In this document: in pieces, positions 1 through 5,360 of the stretch | Layout of the letters: every line of letters starts with the position of its first letter | How positions within the stretch are numbered: position 1 is the stretch's first letter | Source of the DNA: Spirochaetes bacterium RIFOXYC1_FULL_54_7 | Lineage (GTDB): Bacteria > Spirochaetota > Spirochaetia > Treponematales > UBA12059 | Reading direction: 5' to 3' | DNA length: 6,365 bases | Assembly (NCBI GenBank): GCA_001830645.1 | Contig: MIBM01000152.1 | Coordinates: forward strand, 8,207-14,571 | Made by a program: the position numbers and the translations under genes | Notes under the pieces: generated by a model | Told to the model about the DNA's origin: nothing | What the model saw: only the letters and a program-made list of their open reading frames with translations | The model's database searches: none

Positions 1-9
1 GTCCCTCAC
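1..9 (-). CDS. Possible start of the next antiporter-operon gene (3 codons visible)
   Basis: A GTG codon at 9-7 (minus) overlaps the mnhE stop as GTGA, and an AGAAGG ribosome-binding sequence (complement of 17-22) sits 7 nt upstream of it. Only Val-Arg-Asp can be read before the window ends. In Mrp/Mnh operons the gene after subunit E is normally subunit F, so mnhF is the expected neighbour. That identity is an inference from gene order; the sequence shows only a plausible coupled start. Confidence 0.3.
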
Positions 10-518
10 ATCCACACCTTCTGAAGTTTTTCCTCGAAACGACCCTTGACCTGTTCGCCTGCCGCCCTGGAGTGCAAGGTTGTGGCCAGGAACCAGTGTA
101 CGGTCAGATGATCGTCATTCAGGTCAAGACTGATGGTTCCAGGAGTAAAGGTGATGGAATTGGCTATGACCATGCGGGCCAGGTCAGATTTCAGCCTGGT
201 TCTGAAGTGTACAACCCTCGGAGTGGCTACTCCGGTTATTACGGCCTTCAGCACTCCTACACTGGAGACATACATGGACCAGATCAGGTACACCATGAAC
301 GGGATCACGTGGAGGGGCCTGGGCATGAAGGACCTGAGCGAGGCTTCGTGCCTGGCAATGAACACGTCATGGGTCAGGGCAGAAATGACGATGGAACCGA
401 CAGCACCGGCAACCAGCGAATATGCCTCAAGATTGGCGGTAAACAACAACCAGACCGCATACAGAGCTGCCGCTGTGATGGCAAACCGGACAAGGCGCCA
501 GATCCGGGCAGGATTCAA
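6..518 (-). CDS. mnhE: Na+/H+ antiporter subunit E (MnhE/MrpE family)
   Basis: This is a small membrane subunit of the multi-subunit Mrp/Mnh cation/proton antiporter, which exchanges Na+ or K+ for protons across the cytoplasmic membrane. Two closely spaced hydrophobic segments lie near the N-terminus and a third around 'PFMVYLIWSMYVSSVGVLKAVI'-like sequence mid-protein. A soluble C-terminal part follows with the family signature NSITFTPGTISLDL and a later VHWF. An ATG at 563 would give 185 residues but overlaps the EIIA gene by 44 nt and has no Shine-Dalgarno sequence. The TTG at 518, two nt after the EIIA stop, has AGGGA (complement of 527-531) 8 nt upstream and gives 170 residues, so I prefer it. 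It is third in the PII-like/EIIA operon, and the other antiporter subunits must lie beyond the left edge. The family call is firm; the start is less certain. The transported ion cannot be told from this subunit. Confidence 0.9.
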   Translation of the reverse strand: MNPARIWRLVRFAITAAALYAVWLLFTANLEAYSLVAGAVGSIVISALTHDVFIARHEASLRSFMPRPLHVIPFMVYLIWSMYVSSVGVLKAVITGVATPRVVHFRTRLKSDLARMVIANSITFTPGTISLDLNDDHLTVHWFLATTLHSRAAGEQVKGRFEEKLQKVWM

Positions 519-519
519 A

Positions 520-978
520 TCATGTATCCCTGGTGTAAATAAGTTCGGCAAATGAAGACGCATCAGCGGTAGTCATGACCGCATCCCTGAAGGCATCATC
601 GTGCAGGAAACGGGCAAACTTGGACAGGAGCTTCAGGTGCATCCCCGCCGCATCCTTTGGGCCGACCATCAGGAAGACCAGGGTGGCGGGCGTCCCGTCC
701 GGTGCTCCGAAGTCGACCGGAAATTTCAGCCTGGCGGCCGCAACTGCAGTACAAAGCACAGAGGCCGAATGAGCGTGGGGTATGGCACATGACATTCCCA
801 GGCCTGTAGGCGCCAGGGCTTCCCTGGCCATTACATCATGCAGCAAGCCGTCACGGTTGGTAACGTCCCCCCCGGCTGACAATAGATCCACCAAGGCTTT
901 TATGATCTCTTCCTTGCTGCGGAGATCCAGATCCACGACGACACAGGCAGGATCGAGAATGGAACGCAAGCTGATCAT
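520..978 (-). CDS. PTS EIIA domain protein, fructose/nitrogen (PtsN) type, stand-alone
   Basis: The 152-residue protein is a single EIIA domain of the PTS_EIIA_2 (mannitol/fructose/Ntr) family, about the length of PtsN (EIIANtr). The phosphoryl-accepting histidine is H68 in the motif GMSCAIPHAHS. The N-terminal SLRSILDP and the 'LLHDVMAREALAPTGLG' stretch are typical of the fold. No EIIB, EIIC, HPr or EI gene is nearby, so a regulatory role is likelier than sugar transport. EIIANtr of enteric bacteria regulates K+ transport, and EIIA-like domains also occur with cation/proton antiporters, which fits its position between a PII-like gene and mnhE. Its ATG follows the PII-like stop by 2 nt and has a full AGGAGG 7 nt upstream. 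It is probably cytoplasmic. It need not be the orthologue of ptsN, which usually sits near rpoN, so no symbol is given. Confidence 0.92.
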   Translation of the reverse strand: MISLRSILDPACVVVDLDLRSKEEIIKALVDLLSAGGDVTNRDGLLHDVMAREALAPTGLGMSCAIPHAHSASVLCTAVAAARLKFPVDFGAPDGTPATLVFLMVGPKDAAGMHLKLLSKFARFLHDDAFRDAVMTTADASSFAELIYTRDT

Positions 979-980
979 GG

Positions 981-1328
981 TTATACCTCCTCTTCCTCTC
1001 GAACCAACCCGGAGGTCCAGTCCACAGGTACAGTAAACATGATGCCGGTTCCCGGATTGTCCAGGCCGCCTACCACCTCGTCAACCAGACGCTTCAGGGT
1101 CTCCACAACCTGGTCGTTGCGTATGACCGCTAGAATCGTCTTGTTGTATGGCTTGTTGCCCTTCATGAATTCCTTGAATCCGGCAAAGAGAGGCACCTCA
1201 TAGGCCAGAAAGCGGCCCATACCCTCGGAATCCAGGATGGTAGCCCCGGCTACACCAGCTTCTACATAGGCCTCAAGTACCTCCTCGAGGAACTCTTCTT
1301 TGTTCAGTACGAATACAAGTAGTTTCAT
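981..1328 (-). CDS. PII-like (GlnB/CutA-fold) signalling protein
   Basis: The 115-residue protein fits the beta-alpha-beta-beta-alpha-beta plan of the PII superfamily: strand KLLVFVL (2-8), helix 11-24, strand GATILDS (28-34), a GMG-led loop (36-62) in the T-loop position, strand KTILAVI (63-69), helix 73-86, and a final GTGIMFTVPVD strand (93-103). It lacks the classic PII T-loop signature with the uridylylated tyrosine (YRGAEY), so it is a divergent PII-like protein and not GlnB or GlnK. PII-like proteins usually form trimers that bind nucleotides and act on a transporter or enzyme encoded beside them. Here the partners would be EIIA and the Mrp antiporter. The C-terminus ends in EEEEV, whose purine-rich codons also supply the AGGAGG site of the next gene. 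The ATG at 1328 has GGAG 6 nt upstream. The fold call is good; ligand and target are unknown. Confidence 0.8.
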   Translation of the reverse strand: MKLLVFVLNKEEFLEEVLEAYVEAGVAGATILDSEGMGRFLAYEVPLFAGFKEFMKGNKPYNKTILAVIRNDQVVETLKRLVDEVVGGLDNPGTGIMFTVPVDWTSGLVREEEEV

Positions 1329-1334
1329 GCTTGT

Positions 1335-1374
1335 CTCCAGCCCCAGTATCCCCGGATTTCCGGGGTTTTGTCAA
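1335..1374 (-). promoter_or_regulatory. Predicted sigma70-like promoter and RBS of the PII-like/EIIA/mnhE operon
   Basis: Reading the minus strand, a perfect -35 TTGACA (complement of 1369-1374) is followed after 18 nt by GATACT (complement of 1345-1350), a 4/6 match to the -10. GGAG (complement of 1335-1338) lies 6 nt before the ATG. The transcript leader would be only about 10 nt, so the ribosome-binding sequence would fall at its very 5' end, which lowers confidence. The spacer contains an inverted repeat, listed separately. Confidence 0.45.
1350..1365. promoter_or_regulatory. GC-rich inverted repeat inside the operon promoter spacer (possible operator)
   Basis: CCCCGG-ATTT-CCGGGG is a perfect 6-bp-arm palindrome with a 4-nt centre. 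It fills most of the -35/-10 spacer of the leftward promoter and touches the -10. It could bind a dimeric regulator. On the plus strand it is followed by TTTT, so it could also be read as a very short terminator, but no plus-strand gene precedes it. Confidence 0.4.
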
Positions 1375-1427
1375 ACACAGGATTCATTTATCCAGAGTAC
1401 GCATCGGGCCTGCCACCTTCCACGACA

Positions 1428-1471
1428 TTGACGTCAGACAAGCACGAAGGTAGTATCCAAGCTGACGGAGG
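1428..1471 (+). promoter_or_regulatory. Predicted sigma70-like promoter and RBS of eda
   Basis: TTGACG (1428-1433, 5/6 to the -35) and TAGTAT (1451-1456, 4/6 to the -10) are separated by the ideal 17 nt. GGAGG at 1467-1471 lies 6 nt before the ATG. The -35 overlaps a perfect 8-bp palindrome, TGACGTCA (1429-1436), which could be an operator half of a divergent control region. The start site would be near 1463, giving a short leader of about 15 nt. Confidence 0.55.
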
Positions 1472-1477
1472 AACATC

Positions 1478-2122
1478 ATGAACGATATTTTCCAGACCCT
1501 CGGCCGACTTGGCATAATACCAGTCATAAAACTGGAAAACCCGGAAACGGCGGTACAACTCGGCAGAGCCTTGATCGATGGCAAGCTGCCTGTTGCCGAA
1601 GTAACGTTCAGGACAGCTTCCGCGGCCGAGTCAATCAAGCGGCTCAGGAAAGAACTCCCCGACCTGTTGGTTGGGGCTGGCACTGTACTGACTCTGGCCC
1701 AGGCAGAAGCGGCTGTAGAAGCGGGAGCACATTTCGCTGTTACCCCCGGCTTCAATCCACGCATCGTTGAGTATTTCATTGGCAAGGGTATCCCCGTCAT
1801 TCCAGGAATCAATTCGCCTACCCAGGTAGAGATGGGCCTGGAACGTGGGCTTCAGCTGCTGAAATTTTTCCCTGCCGAGGTTTCCGGTGGCACCAGGATG
1901 CTCAAGGCCCTCTACGGTCCCTATACCGAGGTGCAGTTTGTACCCACTGGCGGTATAGATTCCGGCAATCTGGCCGACTACCTGCGTCTGCCCAATGTCG
2001 TTGCCTGCGGTGGCAGCTGGATGGTCAAGGAAGAATCCATAAAGCAGGGACGCTTCACCGATATCGCTGCTGCCTGCATGATGGCAGTTGAACTGGCCGC
2101 TGCCTGCCGCAACAAGATTTAG
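1478..2122 (+). CDS. eda: KDPG/KHG aldolase (2-dehydro-3-deoxyphosphogluconate / 4-hydroxy-2-oxoglutarate aldolase)
   Basis: This class I aldolase cleaves 2-keto-3-deoxy-6-phosphogluconate to pyruvate and glyceraldehyde-3-phosphate, the last step of the Entner-Doudoroff pathway. Many members also act on 4-hydroxy-2-oxoglutarate. The 214-residue length is normal for the TIM-barrel family. The catalytic glutamate and phosphate/carboxylate-binding arginine are E41 and R45 in AEVTFRT, and the Schiff-base lysine is K129 in LLKFFPAE. These match E. coli Eda Glu45, Arg49 and Lys133 with a constant offset of 4. TPGFNP (89-94) and PTGGI (near residue 157) are further family motifs, the latter in the phosphate-binding region. 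The ATG has a strong GGAGG. It is transcribed away from the antiporter operon and is the only plus-strand gene. No edd, zwf or kinase gene is nearby, so whether it serves gluconate, glucose or uronate breakdown cannot be told. Confidence 0.95.
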   Translation: MNDIFQTLGRLGIIPVIKLENPETAVQLGRALIDGKLPVAEVTFRTASAAESIKRLRKELPDLLVGAGTVLTLAQAEAAVEAGAHFAVTPGFNPRIVEYFIGKGIPVIPGINSPTQVEMGLERGLQLLKFFPAEVSGGTRMLKALYGPYTEVQFVPTGGIDSGNLADYLRLPNVVACGGSWMVKEESIKQGRFTDIAAACMMAVELAAACRNKI

Positions 2123-2139
2123 CCCCGGGGTGCCTGAGT

Positions 2140-2191
2140 CCAGCCTGCATGTGGGTCCGGAGTACCTGGGTCCAGGCTTGGCAGACAAGCC
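2140..2191. repeat. Overlapping inverted repeats in the eda/cupin convergent gap (possible terminator region)
   Basis: The gap between the convergent eda and cupin genes holds several overlapping hairpin options. CCAGCCTG (2140-2147) pairs with CAGGCTTGG (2173-2181) with one bulge. CCTGGGTCCAGG (2165-2176) is self-complementary with a tight loop. GGCTT (2175-2179) pairs with AAGCC (2187-2191) across 7 nt. No T-tract follows on either strand, so this is not a clear intrinsic terminator, though structure in a convergent gap is consistent with transcript 3' ends there. Confidence 0.3.
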
Positions 2192-2208
2192 GCAGTCTAC
2201 ATCCCCGC

Positions 2209-2529
2209 TTACAGGAAATCCTCGCGCTGGGGTGTAAAGGTATCCACGACGATGCTGTCTTCCAGGAAGTTGACACCGTGCGGTTCGTCCGGCGCGGCGT
2301 AAAAACTGTCGCCAGGGCCTAGAACTTCTTTCTTGCCACCCATGGACAGCTCTATTTTACCGGAAACAACATAGCTCACCTGCTCGTGCAGGTGGGCATG
2401 GGCCGGCACCTGGCACCCGGCGGCAAACCGTACTTCAACCGCCATCAAACCGCCGCCCCGGGCCAGAACCTTGCGGGTAGCACCAGTAAACAGGTCTTTG
2501 GCCTTTACTTCCTTGTTTCTTAGAACCAT
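2209..2529 (-). CDS. Small single-domain cupin protein
   Basis: The 106-residue protein is one cupin beta-barrel. Motif 1 reads G38...H44-x-H46...Q50...G57 in the segment 'PAHAHLHEQVSYVVSGKI'. Motif 2 is LGPGDSFYAAPDEPHGV (70-86) with H84. H44, H46, Q50 and H84 are the likely ligands of one divalent metal. The HxHxHEQxxYVxxG form is common in small cupins that act as metal-dependent isomerases, dioxygenases or sugar-binding proteins, so substrate and reaction cannot be assigned. An upstream GTG (2568) is in frame, but the ATG at 2529 has GGAGG 6 nt before it (complement of 2536-2540) and is the better start. It follows the EamA permease after 83 nt on the same strand and may be the last gene of that run. 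It is likely cytoplasmic, with no signal peptide. Confidence 0.82.
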   Translation of the reverse strand: MVLRNKEVKAKDLFTGATRKVLARGGGLMAVEVRFAAGCQVPAHAHLHEQVSYVVSGKIELSMGGKKEVLGPGDSFYAAPDEPHGVNFLEDSIVVDTFTPQREDFL

Positions 2530-2611
2530 ATAGTTCCTCCATAATAAAAATTCCGGCATTGTTGCCACTGCCAGGAAATCACAGCGCTACGCATGTTTTG
2601 ATTTGCAGAGA

Positions 2612-2625
2612 CTCAACTACTTGAG
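2612..2625. repeat. Short hairpin at the 3' end of the EamA gene
   Basis: CTCAA-CTAC-TTGAG forms a 5-bp stem with a 4-nt loop and includes the EamA stop codon (2613-2615). It is too short, and lacks the T-tract, to be called a terminator. It could still mark an mRNA boundary before the 83-nt gap to the cupin. The rest of that gap (2530-2611) shows nothing clear apart from the cupin ribosome-binding site. Confidence 0.2.
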
Positions 2626-3539
2626 CTGGCTGCCACGATACCAACCAAAATGAGGCAGGCCGCAACAGCCTGGGTCAGCCCGACAGCCTCCCCCAGGAAC
2701 AGGTAGGCAAGGACACCTGCAAATACCGGCTGGGAATAATACACAATACCTGCCCTGCTGGCCCCTATCAGTTCGATTGCCTTGTTCCAGGAAACAAAGG
2801 CGACCAGGGAGGAGAAGATGCCAACGTAAACGATGGCTGCAATTGCACCAGGCCCGAGTACCAGGGTTGGAGACAGAGCCCTTTCCGGCACAAAGGCCAA
2901 GCCAAGGAAGACTACACCTACTCCGAAGGTGGCATACTGGAAAGTCTGTACACTGATCTCTTTTGGCCGGTTCCTGACCAGGATGCTGTAGATGGCAAAA
3001 ACAGTGGCTGCAACCAGCATGAACAGATCACCTGGAGCAAAGGCCAGGTCTGCAAGGTTGGAGAACCTGCCGCCGGTTGTGAGCAGCACCAGACCGGATA
3101 CAACCACCACCATGCCCAAGGCACGCCGCAGGCTTATCTTCTCGCCAAACAGGAAGCGGGAAATGACAATGATCATTACCGGAAAGGTTATGGAAATAAG
3201 CGACATCTTGAGCGCTATGGTCGTGCGCCCAGCATAATAGACAAGGGTATTGAAGAGTGAAACACCAAGAAAACCAGTTATGACCACATAGGCCCAGTGC
3301 CGCTTCAAGGCTTGCCATTCGCGCATGGCTCCTTTCAAGGCAAAAGGAGTAAAAACAAGGAAGGCCACCATCCAGCGCATGAATCCGAGTGAAACAGGGG
3401 GAATGCTGGCTTTGAAGGTCCTTGCTACAAGCAAGTTTCCCGACCAGAGGGCTGTAGCCAGTATGGCAAAGAAATAACCGCGGACGGGCTGCTGTGCCGG
3501 GATGGTTACTACGGTTCCTTTACCGGAATCCTTGACCAT
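2613..3539 (-). CDS. EamA/DMT-superfamily permease (10-TM drug/metabolite transporter type)
   Basis: The protein has about 308 residues, standard for the family. It consists of two EamA repeats of five predicted membrane helices each, roughly residues 20-155 and 168-306. Repeat 1 opens with FFAILATALWSGNLLVARTF and contains the FGEKISLRRALGMVVVVSGL segment at the repeat boundary. Repeat 2 ends with FLGEAVGLTQAVAACLILVG, the matching position. This internal duplication is the hallmark of the family, whose members export metabolites, amino acids or drugs. The substrate cannot be read from sequence. GTG (3545) overlapping the sulP stop as GTGA, or ATG (3539) 2 nt after it, are both possible starts. 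Neither has a strong Shine-Dalgarno sequence, so translation is probably coupled to sulP. Its fixed position behind SulP suggests co-expression, not necessarily a shared substrate. Confidence 0.9.
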   Translation of the reverse strand: MVKDSGKGTVVTIPAQQPVRGYFFAILATALWSGNLLVARTFKASIPPVSLGFMRWMVAFLVFTPFALKGAMREWQALKRHWAYVVITGFLGVSLFNTLVYYAGRTTIALKMSLISITFPVMIIVISRFLFGEKISLRRALGMVVVVSGLVLLTTGGRFSNLADLAFAPGDLFMLVAATVFAIYSILVRNRPKEISVQTFQYATFGVGVVFLGLAFVPERALSPTLVLGPGAIAAIVYVGIFSSLVAFVSWNKAIELIGASRAGIVYYSQPVFAGVLAYLFLGEAVGLTQAVAACLILVGIVAASSSS

Positions 3540-3541
3540 GC

Positions 3542-5299
3542 TCACTTGCCATTCTTTTTATGTCCATGGCCAAGGCCAGGAATATGGACATGGGCACGGG
3601 AACCACCTTCGCGGTCTATCCTGGCCAGCACTTCACCTACCCGTACAAGGGCATCATCAATGGTTGCACAGATGTTATCCTTGCCGATCCTATCGGTGAA
3701 GCCTATGGAATCCAGAGCCTTCCGTGGCTGCTCGCCCACACCGGACAAGACCAGATGGGTTCCCATTTTCTCAAAGCGCTTCCTGAAGGTCTCAAGGGCA
3801 TTCATGGCCGTGGCATCGATGGCTGGAACCCTTCTCATACGTAGTATAAAGGCACGAGGCGGGGATTCTATGCGTGCCAGTACATCCTGGAACAGATCAG
3901 CGGTTCCGAAGAAAAACGGACCGTCAATTTCGTAGATCTCAACGCCATGGGGGATAGCCATACCCGGTTCAGACACCCGCAGACCTATATCGGCATCCAT
4001 AAAATCCAGAACTGGACCAACTGTTGCTGTCTGGGCAACCCGCCTCATGAACAACAGCATGGCCATGATGATACCTACCTGTACTGCTACGCTCAGATCG
4101 ATAAGGACCGTAAGACCGAAAGTAACCAGCAACACCAGTACATCACTCCTGGGAGCCAGGCGCATGGACCAGAAACGCTCCAGGTCGCTCATATCCCAGG
4201 CAACCACCAGTAGCACCCCCGCAAGGGTGGCCAGGGGAATGGCTGATGCAGCAGCTCCGAACAGCATCGTGAAGGCCAGCAGGACCAGGGCATGGACCAT
4301 GGCAGAGATGGGTGATTTTGCGCCATTCTTGATATTAGCCGCTGTTCGGGCTATGGCACCTGTTGCAGGTATGCCGCCGATAAAGGATGAAAGGATGTTG
4401 CCAATGCCCTGGGCAGCCAGTTCACTATTGGCGGAGTGCTTATCACCGGTCATGCCGTCTGCCACAACGGCGGAAAGCAAGGATTCTATTGCACCCAGCA
4501 TGGCTATGGTTATGGCAGACGGAAAAACTGCCTGTATGGTTGCCAGACTCAGATCCGGCAGGGCCAGGTGTGGCAGCCCCCTTGGAATGGCTCCAAAGCG
4601 TGAACCTATGGTCTCTACAGGAAGGTCCAGCAAAAAAGCGGCAAGGGCGGTCAAAGCTACGGCTACTATCGATGCCGGCAACCGTGGAACGAAACGCCGG
4701 ATTGCCACTATTGTCAGGATTGTACCCAGACCCAGTATGAAGGCAGCCGGGCCGAAGCTTCCCAAAGCACCGGCCACCGCTGCCAGCCTGGGAAAGAACT
4801 CTACTGGATAGTCGGGAATCGACAAGCCCAGAAAATCCTTGAGCTGCCCGCCGGCTATGATGAGACCAATACCGGTGGTAAACCCGGTTATTACTGGATA
4901 TGGAATGAATTTGATAAGCTTGCCGAGGCCCGAAATACCCAGAAGAAGCAGTAATATCCCGGCAACAAGGGTGGTAGTAAACAGTCCATCCATACCATGG
5001 GCGCTTATCACCCCGGCTATCACCACTACGAAGGCACCGGTCGGTCCCGAAACCTGGTAGCGGCTCCCGCCAAGGACGGCAATCACAAAACCGGCAAGGA
5101 TTGCCGTCCAGAGGCCCTGGGCTGGTGTGGCTCCAGCACCAATGGCAAAGGCCACCGCAAGTGGCAGTGCTATCACACCTACGGTGAGCCCTGCCAGTAT
5201 ATCCTTGGAAAGCATACCCCTGCTGTAGCCAGCGGCAAACACCCGGTAGCTTTCAGGTATGAGATCAGCCCAGGAGATGAAGGAATTCTTGTTGCGCAT
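3542..5299 (-). CDS. SulP-family anion transporter with C-terminal STAS domain
   Basis: This is a cytoplasmic-membrane secondary transporter of the SulP/SLC26 family, about 585 residues, which is full length. The N-terminal motif region LTVGVIALPLAVAFAIGAGA and the following SGPTGAFVVVIAGV are diagnostic, and hydrophobic segments fill the first ~430 residues. A STAS domain follows from about residue 450 to 555 (EIYEIDGPFFFGTADLF ... VPAIDATAMNALE). The DATA stretch lies where anti-sigma-antagonist-type STAS domains have their Ser/Thr. Family substrates include sulfate, bicarbonate and C4-dicarboxylates, and sequence alone does not separate them here. No sulfate-assimilation gene is nearby. 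The last 18 residues are His-rich (HVHIPGLGHGHKK). The ATG at 5299 is chosen, with weak GAGTGG upstream; an in-frame GTG at 5308 is equally possible. It lies 61 nt behind the P460 gene with a hairpin between them. Confidence 0.93.
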   Translation of the reverse strand: MRNKNSFISWADLIPESYRVFAAGYSRGMLSKDILAGLTVGVIALPLAVAFAIGAGATPAQGLWTAILAGFVIAVLGGSRYQVSGPTGAFVVVIAGVISAHGMDGLFTTTLVAGILLLLLGISGLGKLIKFIPYPVITGFTTGIGLIIAGGQLKDFLGLSIPDYPVEFFPRLAAVAGALGSFGPAAFILGLGTILTIVAIRRFVPRLPASIVAVALTALAAFLLDLPVETIGSRFGAIPRGLPHLALPDLSLATIQAVFPSAITIAMLGAIESLLSAVVADGMTGDKHSANSELAAQGIGNILSSFIGGIPATGAIARTAANIKNGAKSPISAMVHALVLLAFTMLFGAAASAIPLATLAGVLLVVAWDMSDLERFWSMRLAPRSDVLVLLVTFGLTVLIDLSVAVQVGIIMAMLLFMRRVAQTATVGPVLDFMDADIGLRVSEPGMAIPHGVEIYEIDGPFFFGTADLFQDVLARIESPPRAFILRMRRVPAIDATAMNALETFRKRFEKMGTHLVLSGVGEQPRKALDSIGFTDRIGKDNICATIDDALVRVGEVLARIDREGGSRAHVHIPGLGHGHKKNGK

Positions 5300-5324
5300 G
5301 GACGCCACTCTATACCAGCTACCA

Positions 5325-5356
5325 CCTGCACTTCAAGGCAAAAGCCACGAAGCAGG
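5325..5356 (-). promoter_or_regulatory. Imperfect stem-loop in the P460-sulP intercistronic gap
   Basis: On the minus-strand transcript the order is CCTG, CTTC, GT, GGC, loop TTTT, GCC, TT, GAAG, TG, CAGG. This gives eleven Watson-Crick pairs plus one possible G-U, with a small internal mismatch and a 2-nt bulge. It fills 32 of the 61 nt between the P460 stop and the sulP ATG. No T-tract follows, so it is more like an mRNA-stability, processing or translation-control element than a terminator. Confidence 0.4.
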
Positions 5357-5360
5357 GCAC

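Noticed and set aside
72..555. Plus-strand open frames opposite mnhE
   Set aside because: They are shadows of the MnhE gene, overlap each other in different frames and have no coherent domain.
1350..1369. Short plus-strand intrinsic terminator (6-bp GC stem plus TTTT)
   Set aside because: No plus-strand gene lies upstream to be terminated, and the same bases fit better as a dyad in the minus-strand promoter spacer.
1384..2188. Two minus-strand open frames (1384-1812 and 1631-2188) opposite eda
   Set aside because: They are antisense to eda, whose active-site residues are all in place, and their translations show no family features.
2541..2568. Possible promoter for the cupin (GTGGCA, 16 nt, TATTAT on the minus strand)
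   Set aside because: The predicted transcription start would fall after the GGAGG ribosome-binding site at 2536-2540, leaving it out of the mRNA. A sigma54-type reading of the TGGCA...GC here has the wrong GG-GC spacing.
4047..4811. Long plus-strand open frame (254 codons) opposite sulP
   Set aside because: It lies wholly antisense to a well-conserved SulP gene, has no recognisable domain and reads as low-complexity Arg/Met/Ala/Pro-rich sequence, as expected from the complement of a GC-biased membrane-protein gene.
5309..5336. Possible extended -10 promoter (TTGAAG, 16 nt, TGGTATAGA) before sulP
   Set aside because: Both boxes match only 4/6 and the start site would leave almost no leader before the sulP start codon. 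The sequence also overlaps the intercistronic hairpin.
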